Source: Mediterraneibacter gnavus ATCC 29149
GTDB taxonomy: Bacteria; Bacillota; Clostridia; Lachnospirales; Lachnospiraceae
Direction: 5' to 3'
DNA length: 64,000 nt
Assembly (NCBI RefSeq): GCF_008121495.1
Contig: NZ_CP043051.1
Location: 124,001 to 188,000 of the forward strand
Under the pieces are notes generated by a model. That model was given only the letters and a program-made list of their open reading frames with translations. It had not been told where the DNA came from and did no database searches. Positions within the stretch are counted from its first letter, which is position 1. Every line of letters begins with the position of its first letter. This document shows positions 34,997 to 43,861 of the stretch, in pieces. Made by a program: the position numbers and the translations under genes.

Positions 34997-36781
34997 TTAT
35001 TTTTCGTTTACTTCCAAAACCGGATCAAATGTTGTGAGTGCAAGATAGTCAACCGGTCCTACATCCGTGATCGCGTAATCCGGGATTGCCGTGATTGGCA
35101 AAAAGAACATGTACATCATTGGATCCGGCAGATCAGATCCTAACATTCTCGCTGCCTGATCGATCTTCTTCTCCTGTGCGGCAATGACCTCTGGTTCTTC
35201 ATCACTGACAATTCCTCCGACTGGAAGAGGAAGGAATTCCAAAATTTCTCCGTCGGCCACAACAACCTGACCGCCGCCCTGCTCAATCAGATAGTTGGCT
35301 GCGATCGACATATCCTCTGCGCTGACTCCCATCACGACCAGATTGTTGTCATCCGGTGCTGCAGAAGATGCCATGGCACCTTTCTTTAATTTCCATCCGG
35401 AACAAAATGCAAGTGATTTATTTCCGTTTCTTCCAAATCTCTCCAGAACAGATACCATTGCCACGTCCTGCTCCACATCCGGAAGTACGATTCCGTTTTC
35501 AACTTTTAAAACAACATCTTTTCTCTTTCTCACAAACGGTCCTTTTACATCCATGGAAAGTACTTTTGCTTCTCCGTTCTGAACAGATGTCTTGTATTCA
35601 AAATCTTCTTTTGTTGTCAGTTTACATTTTAACTCGCCTTTTAACACAGAGCTTCTCTCCGGTGCTTTCAGATCATACGTAAGCTTATGGTCTTTTGCCA
35701 CCATCTTTCCGTTTGTCATGACTTCTTTGATTCCAAATGCTTCCAGATCGTCTACAAACAGGATATCCGCAATTCTTCCCGGGCAGATGGATCCTACCAT
35801 GTGATCAATGCGGTATGCTTCCGCACTGTTGATCGTTGCCATCTGGATCGCAGTCATCGGTTTGACTCCTGCCTGGATCGCCAGACGTACCACATTGTCC
35901 AGATGTCCTTTTTCCAGAACATCACTTGCTGTCACATCATCTGTACAGAAGCTGACTCTTCTTGCAAATGCCGGATTTACCTCTGTCACTGCTCTGATAT
36001 TCTCTGCCAGGAAATGTGTTACGGAAGACTCGCGGATCAGCATGTGCATTCCTTTTCTCATCTTCTCTACAACTTCCTCGTGGTCGTAGCTTTCATGATC
36101 CAGGCGCACTCCTGCACACAGGTATCCGTTCAGATCATTGCCTCTTGCCATCGGTGCACATCCAAATACCGGCAGACGGTTCTTGAATGCTTCTGCGATT
36201 GCTCCCAGTGTGTTTTCATCCTCTTCCTGGATAAACTCTCTTACTGTCTCCCATACTCCGTAACACTGCGGCCATTTCTGTACCTCTTCATGTACCTCTT
36301 TTGTAAAGTTAAATGCTACAGTAGACTGAGGAATTGTATATGGTGTCTTATACGGTGCTCCCCAGAACACTTTCAGAGGACTCGCCTGTACCTCCTTTTG
36401 TACTTCCTGCAGTCCTTCCAGACCTGATACGGAAATATATTCGTCCAGACCGGAAATCATGCTTGTAGTCCCTCTTGGCACAACTGCTTTTGCATAGCTT
36501 GTAATGCTCAGCTTGCTGCACTCACTGTGAATATGACCATCAATCATACCCGGCACCAGATATCTGCCCTTTGCATCGATCACTTCTGTCTCTTCCCCGA
36601 TATACTCTTTCACATCTCCCACTGCTACAATCGTGTCTTTGTAAACTGCGATATCTGCCGGATAGATCTCCTCAGACATAACATTGACCAGAGTTCCTCC
36701 CATGATCACTTTTGTTGCAGGTGTCTTTGCACGTCCTGCACGAATCAGTTCCTTCAGATTTTCTACTGTTGTTCTTTCCAT
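34997..36781 (-). CDS. Adenine deaminase-like amidohydrolase with altered metal site
   Basis: 594 residues from ATG 36781, chosen for AGGAGG upstream (the frame extends 11 codons further). Same fold and length as adenine deaminase, but motifs differ: HIHSECSKLS for HIHIES, SGLDEYISVSG in place of ADPHEIVNVCG (His lost), VFGCAPMARGND in place of DGHGPGIDG (His lost). LDHES, FCTDDVTASDVLEKGHLDN and SSAAPDDNNLVVMGV are recognisable, although the last replaces SVAHDSHN. A deaminase on another purine or a one-metal variant is possible, as is loss of activity. First gene of the purine operon. Confidence 0.82.
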   Translation of the reverse strand: MERTTVENLKELIRAGRAKTPATKVIMGGTLVNVMSEEIYPADIAVYKDTIVAVGDVKEYIGEETEVIDAKGRYLVPGMIDGHIHSECSKLSITSYAKAVVPRGTTSMISGLDEYISVSGLEGLQEVQKEVQASPLKVFWGAPYKTPYTIPQSTVAFNFTKEVHEEVQKWPQCYGVWETVREFIQEEDENTLGAIAEAFKNRLPVFGCAPMARGNDLNGYLCAGVRLDHESYDHEEVVEKMRKGMHMLIRESSVTHFLAENIRAVTEVNPAFARRVSFCTDDVTASDVLEKGHLDNVVRLAIQAGVKPMTAIQMATINSAEAYRIDHMVGSICPGRIADILFVDDLEAFGIKEVMTNGKMVAKDHKLTYDLKAPERSSVLKGELKCKLTTKEDFEYKTSVQNGEAKVLSMDVKGPFVRKRKDVVLKVENGIVLPDVEQDVAMVSVLERFGRNGNKSLAFCSGWKLKKGAMASSAAPDDNNLVVMGVSAEDMSIAANYLIEQGGGQVVVADGEILEFLPLPVGGIVSDEEPEVIAAQEKKIDQAARMLGSDLPDPMMYMFFLPITAIPDYAITDVGPVDYLALTTFDPVLEVNEK

Positions 36782-36812
36782 TCTTTTAAATCCTCCTGTT
36801 GTTTTGAGTAAC

Positions 36813-36868
36813 AAAAAAGATACACCGGCCAGAGGCTAAACAGGTTTCCCGTCCTGCAAATGTATCTT
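36813..36868 (-). promoter_or_regulatory. Structured leader with terminator stem before the purine operon
   Basis: AAGATACA pairs with TGTATCTT to enclose two small stems, CAGG/CCTG (8-base loop) and GCC/GGC; the outer stem is followed by TTTTTTG. It lies between the promoter and the Shine-Dalgarno site. It behaves as an intrinsic terminator, and its three-way-junction shape suggests a small ligand-binding RNA. It does not match the purine riboswitch consensus as I know it. Confidence 0.6.
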
Positions 36869-36907
36869 GAAGAATTTTCAATATTCTGTTGTCTTCAACA
36901 TATGTTC

Positions 36908-36936
36908 ATCATAGCACATTGTTTTCAAAATGAAAA
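36908..36936 (-). promoter_or_regulatory. Promoter of the purine operon
   Basis: TATGAT (36908-36913) with TTTTCA (36931-36936) 17 bases upstream. It gives a leader of about 120 bases that includes the hairpin. Confidence 0.55.
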
Positions 36937-37028
36937 TATAAGCTGTTATGAATATTTCCTATCATTATTAAGAAGCACATCTTATATATATTTTTTTTTT
37001 GCCAGAGTAGCTGGAGAAGTACTTCTGC

Positions 37029-37059
37029 CAAAAAAACTGCCGCACAACATGTGCGGCAG
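37029..37059 (-). terminator. Terminator of glyS
   Basis: CTGCCGCACA / TGTGCGGCAG, a perfect 10-bp stem with a 3-base loop, followed by eight Ts on the minus strand. Confidence 0.95.
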
Positions 37060-37066
37060 CCTCATA

Positions 37067-38458
37067 CTAAAACTCAAACTTTTTCTCAAAGTATGCTTTC
37101 AGATCTTCAATTTTTACACGTTCCTGTTCCATTGTATCTCTGTCACGAACAGTCACTGCACCATCTTCTTCTGAATCGAAATCATAAGTTACACAGAACG
37201 GTGTACCGATCTCATCCTGACGGCGATAGCGTTTTCCGATATTTCCTCTGTCATCAAATTCGCAGTTGTAAGTCTTGCTCAGTTCTGCAAACACCTTCTC
37301 AGCGCCTTCATTGAGCTTTTTAGACAGCGGAAGCACACCAATCTTGACAGGAGCCAGTGCCGGATGGAAATGCAGAACCGTACGTGTATCTCCGCCTTCC
37401 AGTTCTTCCTCGTCGTATGCGCTGCAAAGGAATGCCAGTACCATACGGTCTGCACCAAGAGACGGCTCGATCACGTATGGGATATATTTTTCTTTCTTCT
37501 CATCATCAAAATAAGTAAGATCCTGTTTGGATACTTCCTGATGCTGTGTCAGATCGTAGTCTGTTCTGTCAGCGATTCCCCACAGCTCTCCCCATCCGAA
37601 CGGGAACAAAAATTCCACGTCAGTAGTCGCTTTGCTGTAGAATGACAATTCTTCTGCATCATGGTCACGATAACGGACTTCGTCGTCCTTGAGTCCCAGA
37701 GAACTCAGCCAGTTCAGGCAGAAGCTCTTCCAGTAGTTAAACCATTCCAGATCTGTACCAGGTTCACAGAAGAACTCCAGCTCCATCTGCTCAAACTCTC
37801 TTGTACGGAATGTAAAGTTACCCGGTGTGATCTCATTACGGAAAGATTTTCCGATCTGCGCAATCCCAAATGGAATCTTCTTTCTTGATGTACGCTGTAC
37901 ATTCTTAAAGTTTACAAAGATTCCCTGTGCTGTCTCAGGTCTTAAATATACGACATTCTTTGCGTCCTCTGTAACACCCTGAAATGTCTTGAACATCAGG
38001 TTGAACTCACGGATCTCTGTAAAGTTGTGTTTTCCACAGGAAGGACATTTGATATCATGCTCTTCAATATAAGCAGACATCTGCTCCTTGCTCCATGCAT
38101 CCACGCTTCCTTCCAGTTCGATTCCATTCTCCTGTGCGTAATCTTCGATCAGCTTATCTGCACGGAATCTTTCATTACATTCTTTACAATCCATCAACGG
38201 ATCGCTGAATCCGCCCAGATGTCCGGATGCGATCCATGTCTGTGGATTCATCAGGATCGCGCAGTCCACACCTACATTGTACGGACTTTCCTGTACGAAT
38301 TTTTTCCACCACGCTTTTTTCACGTTGTTCTTCAGTTCTACTCCGAGATTTCCATAATCCCATGTATTTGCAAGCCCCCCGTAAATTTCAGACCCCGGGT
38401 AAACAAAACCTCTTGATTTTGCCAGAGCTACAATTTTATCCATTGTCTTTTCTACCAT
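37067..38458 (-). CDS. glyS: Glycyl-tRNA synthetase, single-chain class II type
   Basis: 463 residues, the alpha2 (eukaryote/archaea/Firmicutes-like) GlyRS. Class II core with [31 protein letters not shown] at the start, motif 2 [29 protein letters not shown] (about 205-235) and motif 3 [22 protein letters not shown] (about 330). Anticodon-binding domain from about 365 to 463. A zinc-type cluster is seen at CKECNERF and IKCPSCGKH. Single gene with its own promoter and terminator. Confidence 0.97.
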   Translation of the reverse strand: MVEKTMDKIVALAKSRGFVYPGSEIYGGLANTWDYGNLGVELKNNVKKAWWKKFVQESPYNVGVDCAILMNPQTWIASGHLGGFSDPLMDCKECNERFRADKLIEDYAQENGIELEGSVDAWSKEQMSAYIEEHDIKCPSCGKHNFTEIREFNLMFKTFQGVTEDAKNVVYLRPETAQGIFVNFKNVQRTSRKKIPFGIAQIGKSFRNEITPGNFTFRTREFEQMELEFFCEPGTDLEWFNYWKSFCLNWLSSLGLKDDEVRYRDHDAEELSFYSKATTDVEFLFPFGWGELWGIADRTDYDLTQHQEVSKQDLTYFDDEKKEKYIPYVIEPSLGADRMVLAFLCSAYDEEELEGGDTRTVLHFHPALAPVKIGVLPLSKKLNEGAEKVFAELSKTYNCEFDDRGNIGKRYRRQDEIGTPFCVTYDFDSEEDGAVTVRDRDTMEQERVKIEDLKAYFEKKFEF

Positions 38459-38499
38459 AATTCTTTGTTCCTCACATTCTTTTTCATCAACTGGTAACT

Positions 38500-38528
38500 A
38501 TTATAACGGCTTCATCCCGTTTTTTCAA
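38500..38528 (-). promoter_or_regulatory. Promoter of glyS
   Basis: TTGAAA (38523-38528), 17-base spacer, perfect TATAAT (38500-38505). Leader of about 35 bases; no T-box is seen. Confidence 0.9.
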
Positions 38529-38565
38529 GCCATTCCTGGATTCCCTGCCATTTTCACTCGATTTG

Positions 38566-39306
38566 CTACACCAATGTCTCAAGAATCTCCAGGGACTTGA
38601 ACCTTTTTTCCACATAAAGCAGACAATATCGTTCCATGATCCCGGACAGCTTTTCCAGTACTTCCCTGCTGACTGTAAATGTATACAGCTTCTCGATCGT
38701 ACTGATCTCTATGTACTGCATCGTATAAAGCGTGGAATTGTCCAACGAAATCCCGTCTGAAATATTCCTGGCACAATCTGTACAGACCAGTCCGCCTTCT
38801 CTGGCACTGAACACCATCTGTCCGTCTTTTTTCTGACACCGGACACACTGAAAGACCTGAGGTCCCTCTCCATTGATACAGAACGCTTTGAGTTCAAAAA
38901 TGCGGCGGATCAGCAGATTCGGAATATGCGGGCTGGTCAGTGCTTTCATGGTCTGATACAAAAGCTTTAACATCTCCCGTTCATCATTCTGCTCTTTTGT
39001 ATAATAATTCGCAAACTCCAGAAAATAAAACCCGTAATAAGCACCGATCATATCTTCCCGAAGCTCCGAAAAATAATTTGTGATCTTCACAGACTGGATC
39101 GTATGAGAGGAACGCCCCTCATACATCGTAAACTCCCCGAAAGAAAACGGATTGACTGCACCTACCAGCGGACTGTTTGGTCTTCTCGCCCCTCTGGCAA
39201 ATGCAGAAATCTTTCCCTGTTCCTTTGTCAGTATCACAACCCGTCTGTCATACTCTCCAACCGGTGCCGTTGAAAGCACCATCCCTGTCAAAACAATCTG
39301 ATTCAC
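38566..39306 (-). CDS. recO: DNA repair protein RecO
   Basis: 246 residues from GTG 39306, which has AGGAG nine bases upstream; a frame to 39396 would overlap yqzL by 149 bases and add 30 residues unlike RecO. N-terminal OB-fold about 1-80 (VLTGMVLSTAPVGEYDRRVVILTKEQGKISAFARGARR), helical C-terminal part, and a four-Cys zinc site (CVRC..CTDC, about 150-178). RecO loads RecA at single-strand gaps. Last gene of M16C-era-yqzL-recO. Confidence 0.95.
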   Translation of the reverse strand: MNQIVLTGMVLSTAPVGEYDRRVVILTKEQGKISAFARGARRPNSPLVGAVNPFSFGEFTMYEGRSSHTIQSVKITNYFSELREDMIGAYYGFYFLEFANYYTKEQNDEREMLKLLYQTMKALTSPHIPNLLIRRIFELKAFCINGEGPQVFQCVRCQKKDGQMVFSAREGGLVCTDCARNISDGISLDNSTLYTMQYIEISTIEKLYTFTVSREVLEKLSGIMERYCLLYVEKRFKSLEILETLV

Positions 39307-39439
39307 CTGATCTAACTCCTGCCTGTTCCTTCTGTTCTTCCAAACAGCGACTCTCGCTGCTGCCACTTTCTGCTTTGTAAGAAAGATAATCTGCAATGCG
39401 TCCTGTTGTCATAAACTGTTCCCAGTATTCTTCTTTCAT
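39248..39439 (-). CDS. YqzL-like small protein between era and recO
   Basis: 63 residues. The start MKEEYWEQFMTTGRIADYLSYK follows the YqzL pattern (W-x2-F-x2-TG-x-I-x2-YL-x2-K), and the gene occupies the same slot between era and recO as yqzL in Bacillus. The rest is polar and charged. Its 3' end overlaps recO by 59 bases in another frame. AGAGGTG precedes ATG 39439. Function unknown in the whole family. Confidence 0.78.
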   Translation of the reverse strand: MKEEYWEQFMTTGRIADYLSYKAESGSSESRCLEEQKEQAGVRSGESDCFDRDGAFNGTGWRV

Positions 39440-39539
39440 CGGTTCACCTCTTTAATTGCTTTCTCATCTGTTCCTTGTTGAGTATACAATTAGGGTGTCC
39501 GATTCTCTCCCGGATATACTATATAAAATCTGCCAAATA

Positions 39540-40442
39540 CTACATCTCGTCCTCGTGGTATCCGAAATTCTTCATTAGAAAATCACTGTCTCTCCAGTTT
39601 TTCTGTACTTTTACCCAGAGCTTCAGATTCACTTTACAGTCCAGCATCCGCTCGATTTCATAGCGCGCCGTACTTCCGATCTTTTTTAGCATACTGCCCT
39701 GTTTTCCGATGATGATTCCTTTGTGGGAATCCCGCTCGCAGATGATCGTAGCATCAATATGCATGACTTTGTTCTGCATTTTCATGCGATCAATCGCCAC
39801 TGCGATTCCATGCGGGATTTCTTCCTGCAGACAATGAAGTGCCTTTTCCCGGATCAGTTCTGCCACAATCTGACGCTCCGGCTGGTCTGTCACAGTGTCT
39901 TCATCATAGAACTGAGGACCATATGGAAGATATTTTAAAATCACGTTCACCAGTTCATCCGTATTGTCCCCGTTTCTCGCAGATACCGGAACAATCTCCG
40001 CAAAATCATACTCTTTGCGGTATGCATCAATAAACAGCAGAACTTCCTCTCTCTTTACCATATCGATCTTGTTGATCACAAGGATCACCGGTGTTTTTAC
40101 ACGTTTCAGCTGTTCAATAATGTGCTTCTCCCCAGCTCCGATAAAGGTGGACGGCTCTACCAGCCACAGTACCACATCTACTTCATTCAACGTGCGTTCC
40201 GCCACATTTACCATATATTCTCCCAGCTTATTTTTCGCCTTGTGGATTCCCGGCGTGTCCACGAATACAATCTGCCCTTCTTCCGTTGTCAGAACTGTCT
40301 GAATACGGTTTCTCGTCGTCTGTGGCTTGTTAGACGTGATCGCGATCTTCTGCCCGATCAGCTGGTTCATCAATGTTGATTTTCCCACATTTGGTCTTCC
40401 AATCAGTGTCACAAATCCTGATTTAAAATCATCTCTCATCAA
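39540..40442 (-). CDS. era: GTPase Era
   Basis: 300 residues. G1 GRPNVGKST (about 15-23), switch/G2 SNKPQTTRNR, G3 DTPGIHKAKNKLGEYM, G4 NKID, G5 SARNG; then a C-terminal KH domain with IICERDSHKGIIIGKQGSMLKKIGSTARYEIE. Binds the 3' end of 16S rRNA and assists 30S assembly. 27 bases after the M16C peptidase gene. Confidence 0.97.
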   Translation of the reverse strand: MMRDDFKSGFVTLIGRPNVGKSTLMNQLIGQKIAITSNKPQTTRNRIQTVLTTEEGQIVFVDTPGIHKAKNKLGEYMVNVAERTLNEVDVVLWLVEPSTFIGAGEKHIIEQLKRVKTPVILVINKIDMVKREEVLLFIDAYRKEYDFAEIVPVSARNGDNTDELVNVILKYLPYGPQFYDEDTVTDQPERQIVAELIREKALHCLQEEIPHGIAVAIDRMKMQNKVMHIDATIICERDSHKGIIIGKQGSMLKKIGSTARYEIERMLDCKVNLKLWVKVQKNWRDSDFLMKNFGYHEDEM

Positions 40443-40469
40443 TTTTACGTTCTCCTTATCCTGTGTTTC

Positions 40470-43397
40470 CTAAAACAACGTCTTCACTTCCAGAAACATC
40501 TCTTTTTCTTCCTCGATCTTTTCTTCGCTTCCGATCACACAGATCTGCTCTGCCTTCAGCATTGCCTCCACTACTGCTGCAAGCGCACGGATATCCTCCT
40601 GTGCTGCATGCAGGATCTGACTGCGCTCTGTACGGATCATCTCCTGGGATACATGATTCATATACAGATTCATCGAGCGATCCCCTTTTGCAGCCGGATT
40701 CATCGGGCGGTCAATATTACTGATCGTTCCAATGATATATTTTGTCATATCCCGTTCATCGACTGTGAAATTCTTCAGATAGTCTACAACGCCTTCGTAC
40801 ACTTCCATTGTCTTTTTCAGGTTCGGATCCCGATAGGAGATCAGATATCCCTCTCCGATTCGGTTAAAGTTGCTCATACATCCGTATGCACCGCCTTTGA
40901 CACGGACATTCTGCCAGAGATAATCATAACTTAAGATCACCTTCAAAATCTGCAACGCGCCATGATACTGTGCTCCATAATCGATAAAGTTTCCAACTCT
41001 TGCCACATACTGCACTTTGGAAGACGTTTTAAAGCCTTCGTTGCGTTTTCTGCAGTGTAATACACACGGCGTCTCTTCCCCGTCCAGTTCCGGATACAGT
41101 GTATCCTTGATCTCACGAAATGCTGCTTCTATAGGAGTAAGTCCGTCCTCTGAGGAGGTATAACTGATCATCACATTGTCCACACGGAAAATCTGACGGG
41201 AGAGCTGTTTTAAGTTTTGGATCAGCTCTGCTTTTTTCTCTTCAAAATGCTCTTCGATGCCACGGACTACCTCATAGAATCCGATGCCGTCGGTATCATC
41301 CTTGAATTTGGACAGCGGAGATCCATAAGACAATGCGCGCAGTGCGGATGTCGTATGTCCGGAAGACTGGAAGGACATCTGCAGTCTGGATTTGAGCATT
41401 GCCAGAATCTCTTTTAACCGTTTTTCATCATCCAGTCTGGATTCCATCAGAATCTCACGCATCATCGCAAACAGAATCTTCATCTGCGGATACAATGCCT
41501 TTCCTTTGATCTCAAATGTTGCACGAAAATCCTTCTCTTTTGCCTTTGTCACATCCGGATATAATTCCAGAGAAGTTCCGATCCCTCCTGTATGCACATT
41601 GATCTCGTTGAACAATTCTCCATACCCATAGTTGTTCGTATCAATAATCCCAAGCACGCTCTGCAGAATTCCGGTATATGGAAGCAGCTCTTCCGACACG
41701 CCGGAAAGATCAAACATCAGAGTGGCATAACCGATTCCGTTCGACTCGATTTCATGATGCACCAGTTTGATGCCGTCGATTTCCTTTTCTGTATTATAAA
41801 CAGGAGCGATCTCTTCTGTGATATCTTCTCTGTTTAATACCGGAATCTTTGCCATATCTTCCGGAGCATCTTCTGACTCCTGATACGCTTCCAGCTCTTT
41901 TGTAGCTGCCACCAGTCTGTTAAGTTCTTCCTCACTCAGCCCCGCTTTATAAGCTGCCAGTTTTTCTTCCAGCTCTTTGTCCATCCGAGCTGTCCGCCCT
42001 TTTTCCGGCTTTACGATCACGATGGAGCCATGCTGATTATCAAGCAGATAAGTCTGGATCAGTTTTTCAAAATATCCGGTAGAAATCTGTTCTTTCAAAT
42101 ATTCAAAGGTCGGGATTGCCTGCATATGCATAAATGGCTCGTTCTCATCATACAGCCAGCTGTCCATGATCTGCAGGCCGTACATCAGTCCCTTTGGATA
42201 ATTTCCAAAATCTGCCTCTCTGAAGCGGAACTCGTGATAGTTGATCCCTGCCTCCAGAGATTTTTTATCCATTCCGTTTTTCACGATCGACTGGAGTGTC
42301 TCTTCGATCACACGGATAAATGCCTCTTTCTGATCACGATTCGCATTTTTAGAGACAATAGAAAAGATCGGCTGATAGATTCCATTGTCATAAGAACCCA
42401 TGATATCTTTTCCGATTCCTGCATCCAAAAGCGCTTTTTTCAGCGGTGCACCCGGTGCAGAGAGCAGTGCATAGTCCAGAATCTGAAACGCCAGATACAG
42501 CTTTTCATCCAGACTTGTCCCGATGACTTTATTATAAGAAAGATACGTATTATCCTCCTCAGACTCCTCACTGGAGATCGAATACTCCATCTCCAGTTCT
42601 CTGATCTCTTCAAACGGTTTCTGATATTTGATCTCGGAATCCACTTCGATCGCATCAAATGCTGACAGATAATTTTCATCCAGCCATCTTAACTTTTCTT
42701 CCATGTCCATATCTCCGTAAAGATAGATATAGCTGTTAGACGGATGATAATATGTCCTGTGGAAATTCAAAAACTGCTCGTACGTCAGCTCCGGGATCAC
42801 ATCCGGATCACCGCCGGATTCATTGGCGTAAGAAGTGTCCGGGAACAGAGAATTCTGGATCACACGGTCCAGCACACCTTCCGGAGACGAAAACGCTCCC
42901 TTCATCTCATTGTATACCACGCCATTGTACTCCAGCTTTCCATCTGCCGTATCCAGTTTGTAGCTCCACCCTTCCTGACGGAAGATTTCATCATGCTCAT
43001 AGATGTTCGGATAAAATACTGCATCCATGTATACATGCATTAAATTCTGAAAATCCTTCGAATTACAGCTTGCAACCGGATATAATGTCTTGTCCGGATA
43101 GGTCATAGCATTCAAAAACGTATTCAGTGATCCCTTTACCAGTTCCACAAACGGGTCTTTCACCGGAAAATTTTTCGAGCCGCACAGCACGGAATGTTCC
43201 ATAATATGAGGAACTCCGGTACTGTCCGGAGCCGGTGTGCGGAATCCGATCGTAAATACCTTATTCTCGTCATCATTGGCAAACAGTAAGATCTTTGCCT
43301 GGCTTTTTTTATGTTTTAACAGGATCCCTTTTGATTTCAGGTCAGATAAATCTTCTTCCCGAATTACTTCATATGCATTCAAATCATAAATACTCAT
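40470..43397 (-). CDS. M16C-family zinc metallopeptidase (presequence-protease type)
   Basis: 975 residues from ATG 43397, with GAGGAG nine bases upstream (frame open 11 codons further). Four M16 modules; the inverted zinc motif HIMEHSVLCGS (HxxEH, about 63-73) with the distal Glu region in EHDEIFRQEGW, then an M16C-associated helical domain in the middle (about 470-720). Resembles the cytosolic falcilysin/PreP-like oligopeptidases that degrade peptides up to a few tens of residues in a closed chamber. First gene of the era-recO operon. Confidence 0.94.
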   Translation of the reverse strand: MSIYDLNAYEVIREEDLSDLKSKGILLKHKKSQAKILLFANDDENKVFTIGFRTPAPDSTGVPHIMEHSVLCGSKNFPVKDPFVELVKGSLNTFLNAMTYPDKTLYPVASCNSKDFQNLMHVYMDAVFYPNIYEHDEIFRQEGWSYKLDTADGKLEYNGVVYNEMKGAFSSPEGVLDRVIQNSLFPDTSYANESGGDPDVIPELTYEQFLNFHRTYYHPSNSYIYLYGDMDMEEKLRWLDENYLSAFDAIEVDSEIKYQKPFEEIRELEMEYSISSEESEEDNTYLSYNKVIGTSLDEKLYLAFQILDYALLSAPGAPLKKALLDAGIGKDIMGSYDNGIYQPIFSIVSKNANRDQKEAFIRVIEETLQSIVKNGMDKKSLEAGINYHEFRFREADFGNYPKGLMYGLQIMDSWLYDENEPFMHMQAIPTFEYLKEQISTGYFEKLIQTYLLDNQHGSIVIVKPEKGRTARMDKELEEKLAAYKAGLSEEELNRLVAATKELEAYQESEDAPEDMAKIPVLNREDITEEIAPVYNTEKEIDGIKLVHHEIESNGIGYATLMFDLSGVSEELLPYTGILQSVLGIIDTNNYGYGELFNEINVHTGGIGTSLELYPDVTKAKEKDFRATFEIKGKALYPQMKILFAMMREILMESRLDDEKRLKEILAMLKSRLQMSFQSSGHTTSALRALSYGSPLSKFKDDTDGIGFYEVVRGIEEHFEEKKAELIQNLKQLSRQIFRVDNVMISYTSSEDGLTPIEAAFREIKDTLYPELDGEETPCVLHCRKRNEGFKTSSKVQYVARVGNFIDYGAQYHGALQILKVILSYDYLWQNVRVKGGAYGCMSNFNRIGEGYLISYRDPNLKKTMEVYEGVVDYLKNFTVDERDMTKYIIGTISNIDRPMNPAAKGDRSMNLYMNHVSQEMIRTERSQILHAAQEDIRALAAVVEAMLKAEQICVIGSEEKIEEEKEMFLEVKTLF

Positions 43398-43436
43398 CTT
43401 CATTCGCTCCTCTGTATTCTGTAATTGCATACAGGC

Positions 43437-43465
43437 ATTATACCATTATCTGCACAACTTTAAAA
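43437..43465 (-). promoter_or_regulatory. Promoter of the M16C-era-recO operon
   Basis: Extended -10 TGGTATAAT (TATAAT at 43437-43442) with a weak TTTTAA (43460-43465) 17 bases upstream. Confidence 0.7.
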
Positions 43466-43491
43466 GGGGCGAACTGATTTCACGCTTGCAT

Positions 43492-43860
43492 TCACACTTG
43501 CAGCTTTACACTTGCAGTCGCTACGATGTCTGCACCTGTTCCCGCCACATTTTCAAGAAGAACATCTCCGATTTCTACCGGTGCATCTGCATGCACATCC
43601 TTTAACTGCCGAATACAGTCCATGATCTTCTCTTTTGGGATTTCTTTCTTTGTTTTTACCGAAACACGAGGCTGCGTTCCCCCGGTCACAGGCACCGTCG
43701 TCGTTACGATCCGAACCGGATGCAAAATCTCTGCTTCGGCATATTTTGCCCCTCTCGGACAATGATTGCCGGAAACACTGACCACGGTTTTATTTTCTGT
43801 CACTGCTGTGATCTGACATCCCAGAGGGCAGCAGATGCATGTCAACTCTCTCTCTTTCAT
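43492..43860 (-). CDS. DUF1667 protein, small partner of glycerol-3-phosphate dehydrogenase
   Basis: 122 residues. Cys-rich start (LTCICCPLGCQI) and a later CPRGAKYAEAE motif match DUF1667, a probable iron-sulfur or metal-binding protein always found after the two flavoproteins of the anaerobic G3P dehydrogenase set, as here (1-base gap). It may pass electrons from the dehydrogenase; that role is inferred. Confidence 0.88.
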   Translation of the reverse strand: MKERELTCICCPLGCQITAVTENKTVVSVSGNHCPRGAKYAEAEILHPVRIVTTTVPVTGGTQPRVSVKTKKEIPKEKIMDCIRQLKDVHADAPVEIGDVLLENVAGTGADIVATASVKLQV

Positions 43861-43861
43861 A

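Noticed and set aside
35687..36427. A 246-codon plus-strand frame opposite the adenine deaminase-like gene
   Set aside because: Composition of an antisense shadow (Cys, His and Tyr excess), no start signal.
36813..36868. A classical purine riboswitch before the purine operon
   Set aside because: The conserved junction and loop-loop sequences of that aptamer are not present; reported instead as an unassigned structured leader.
38459..38500. A T-box leader for glycyl-tRNA synthetase
   Set aside because: The leader is only about 35 bases long and has no T-box or specifier stem.
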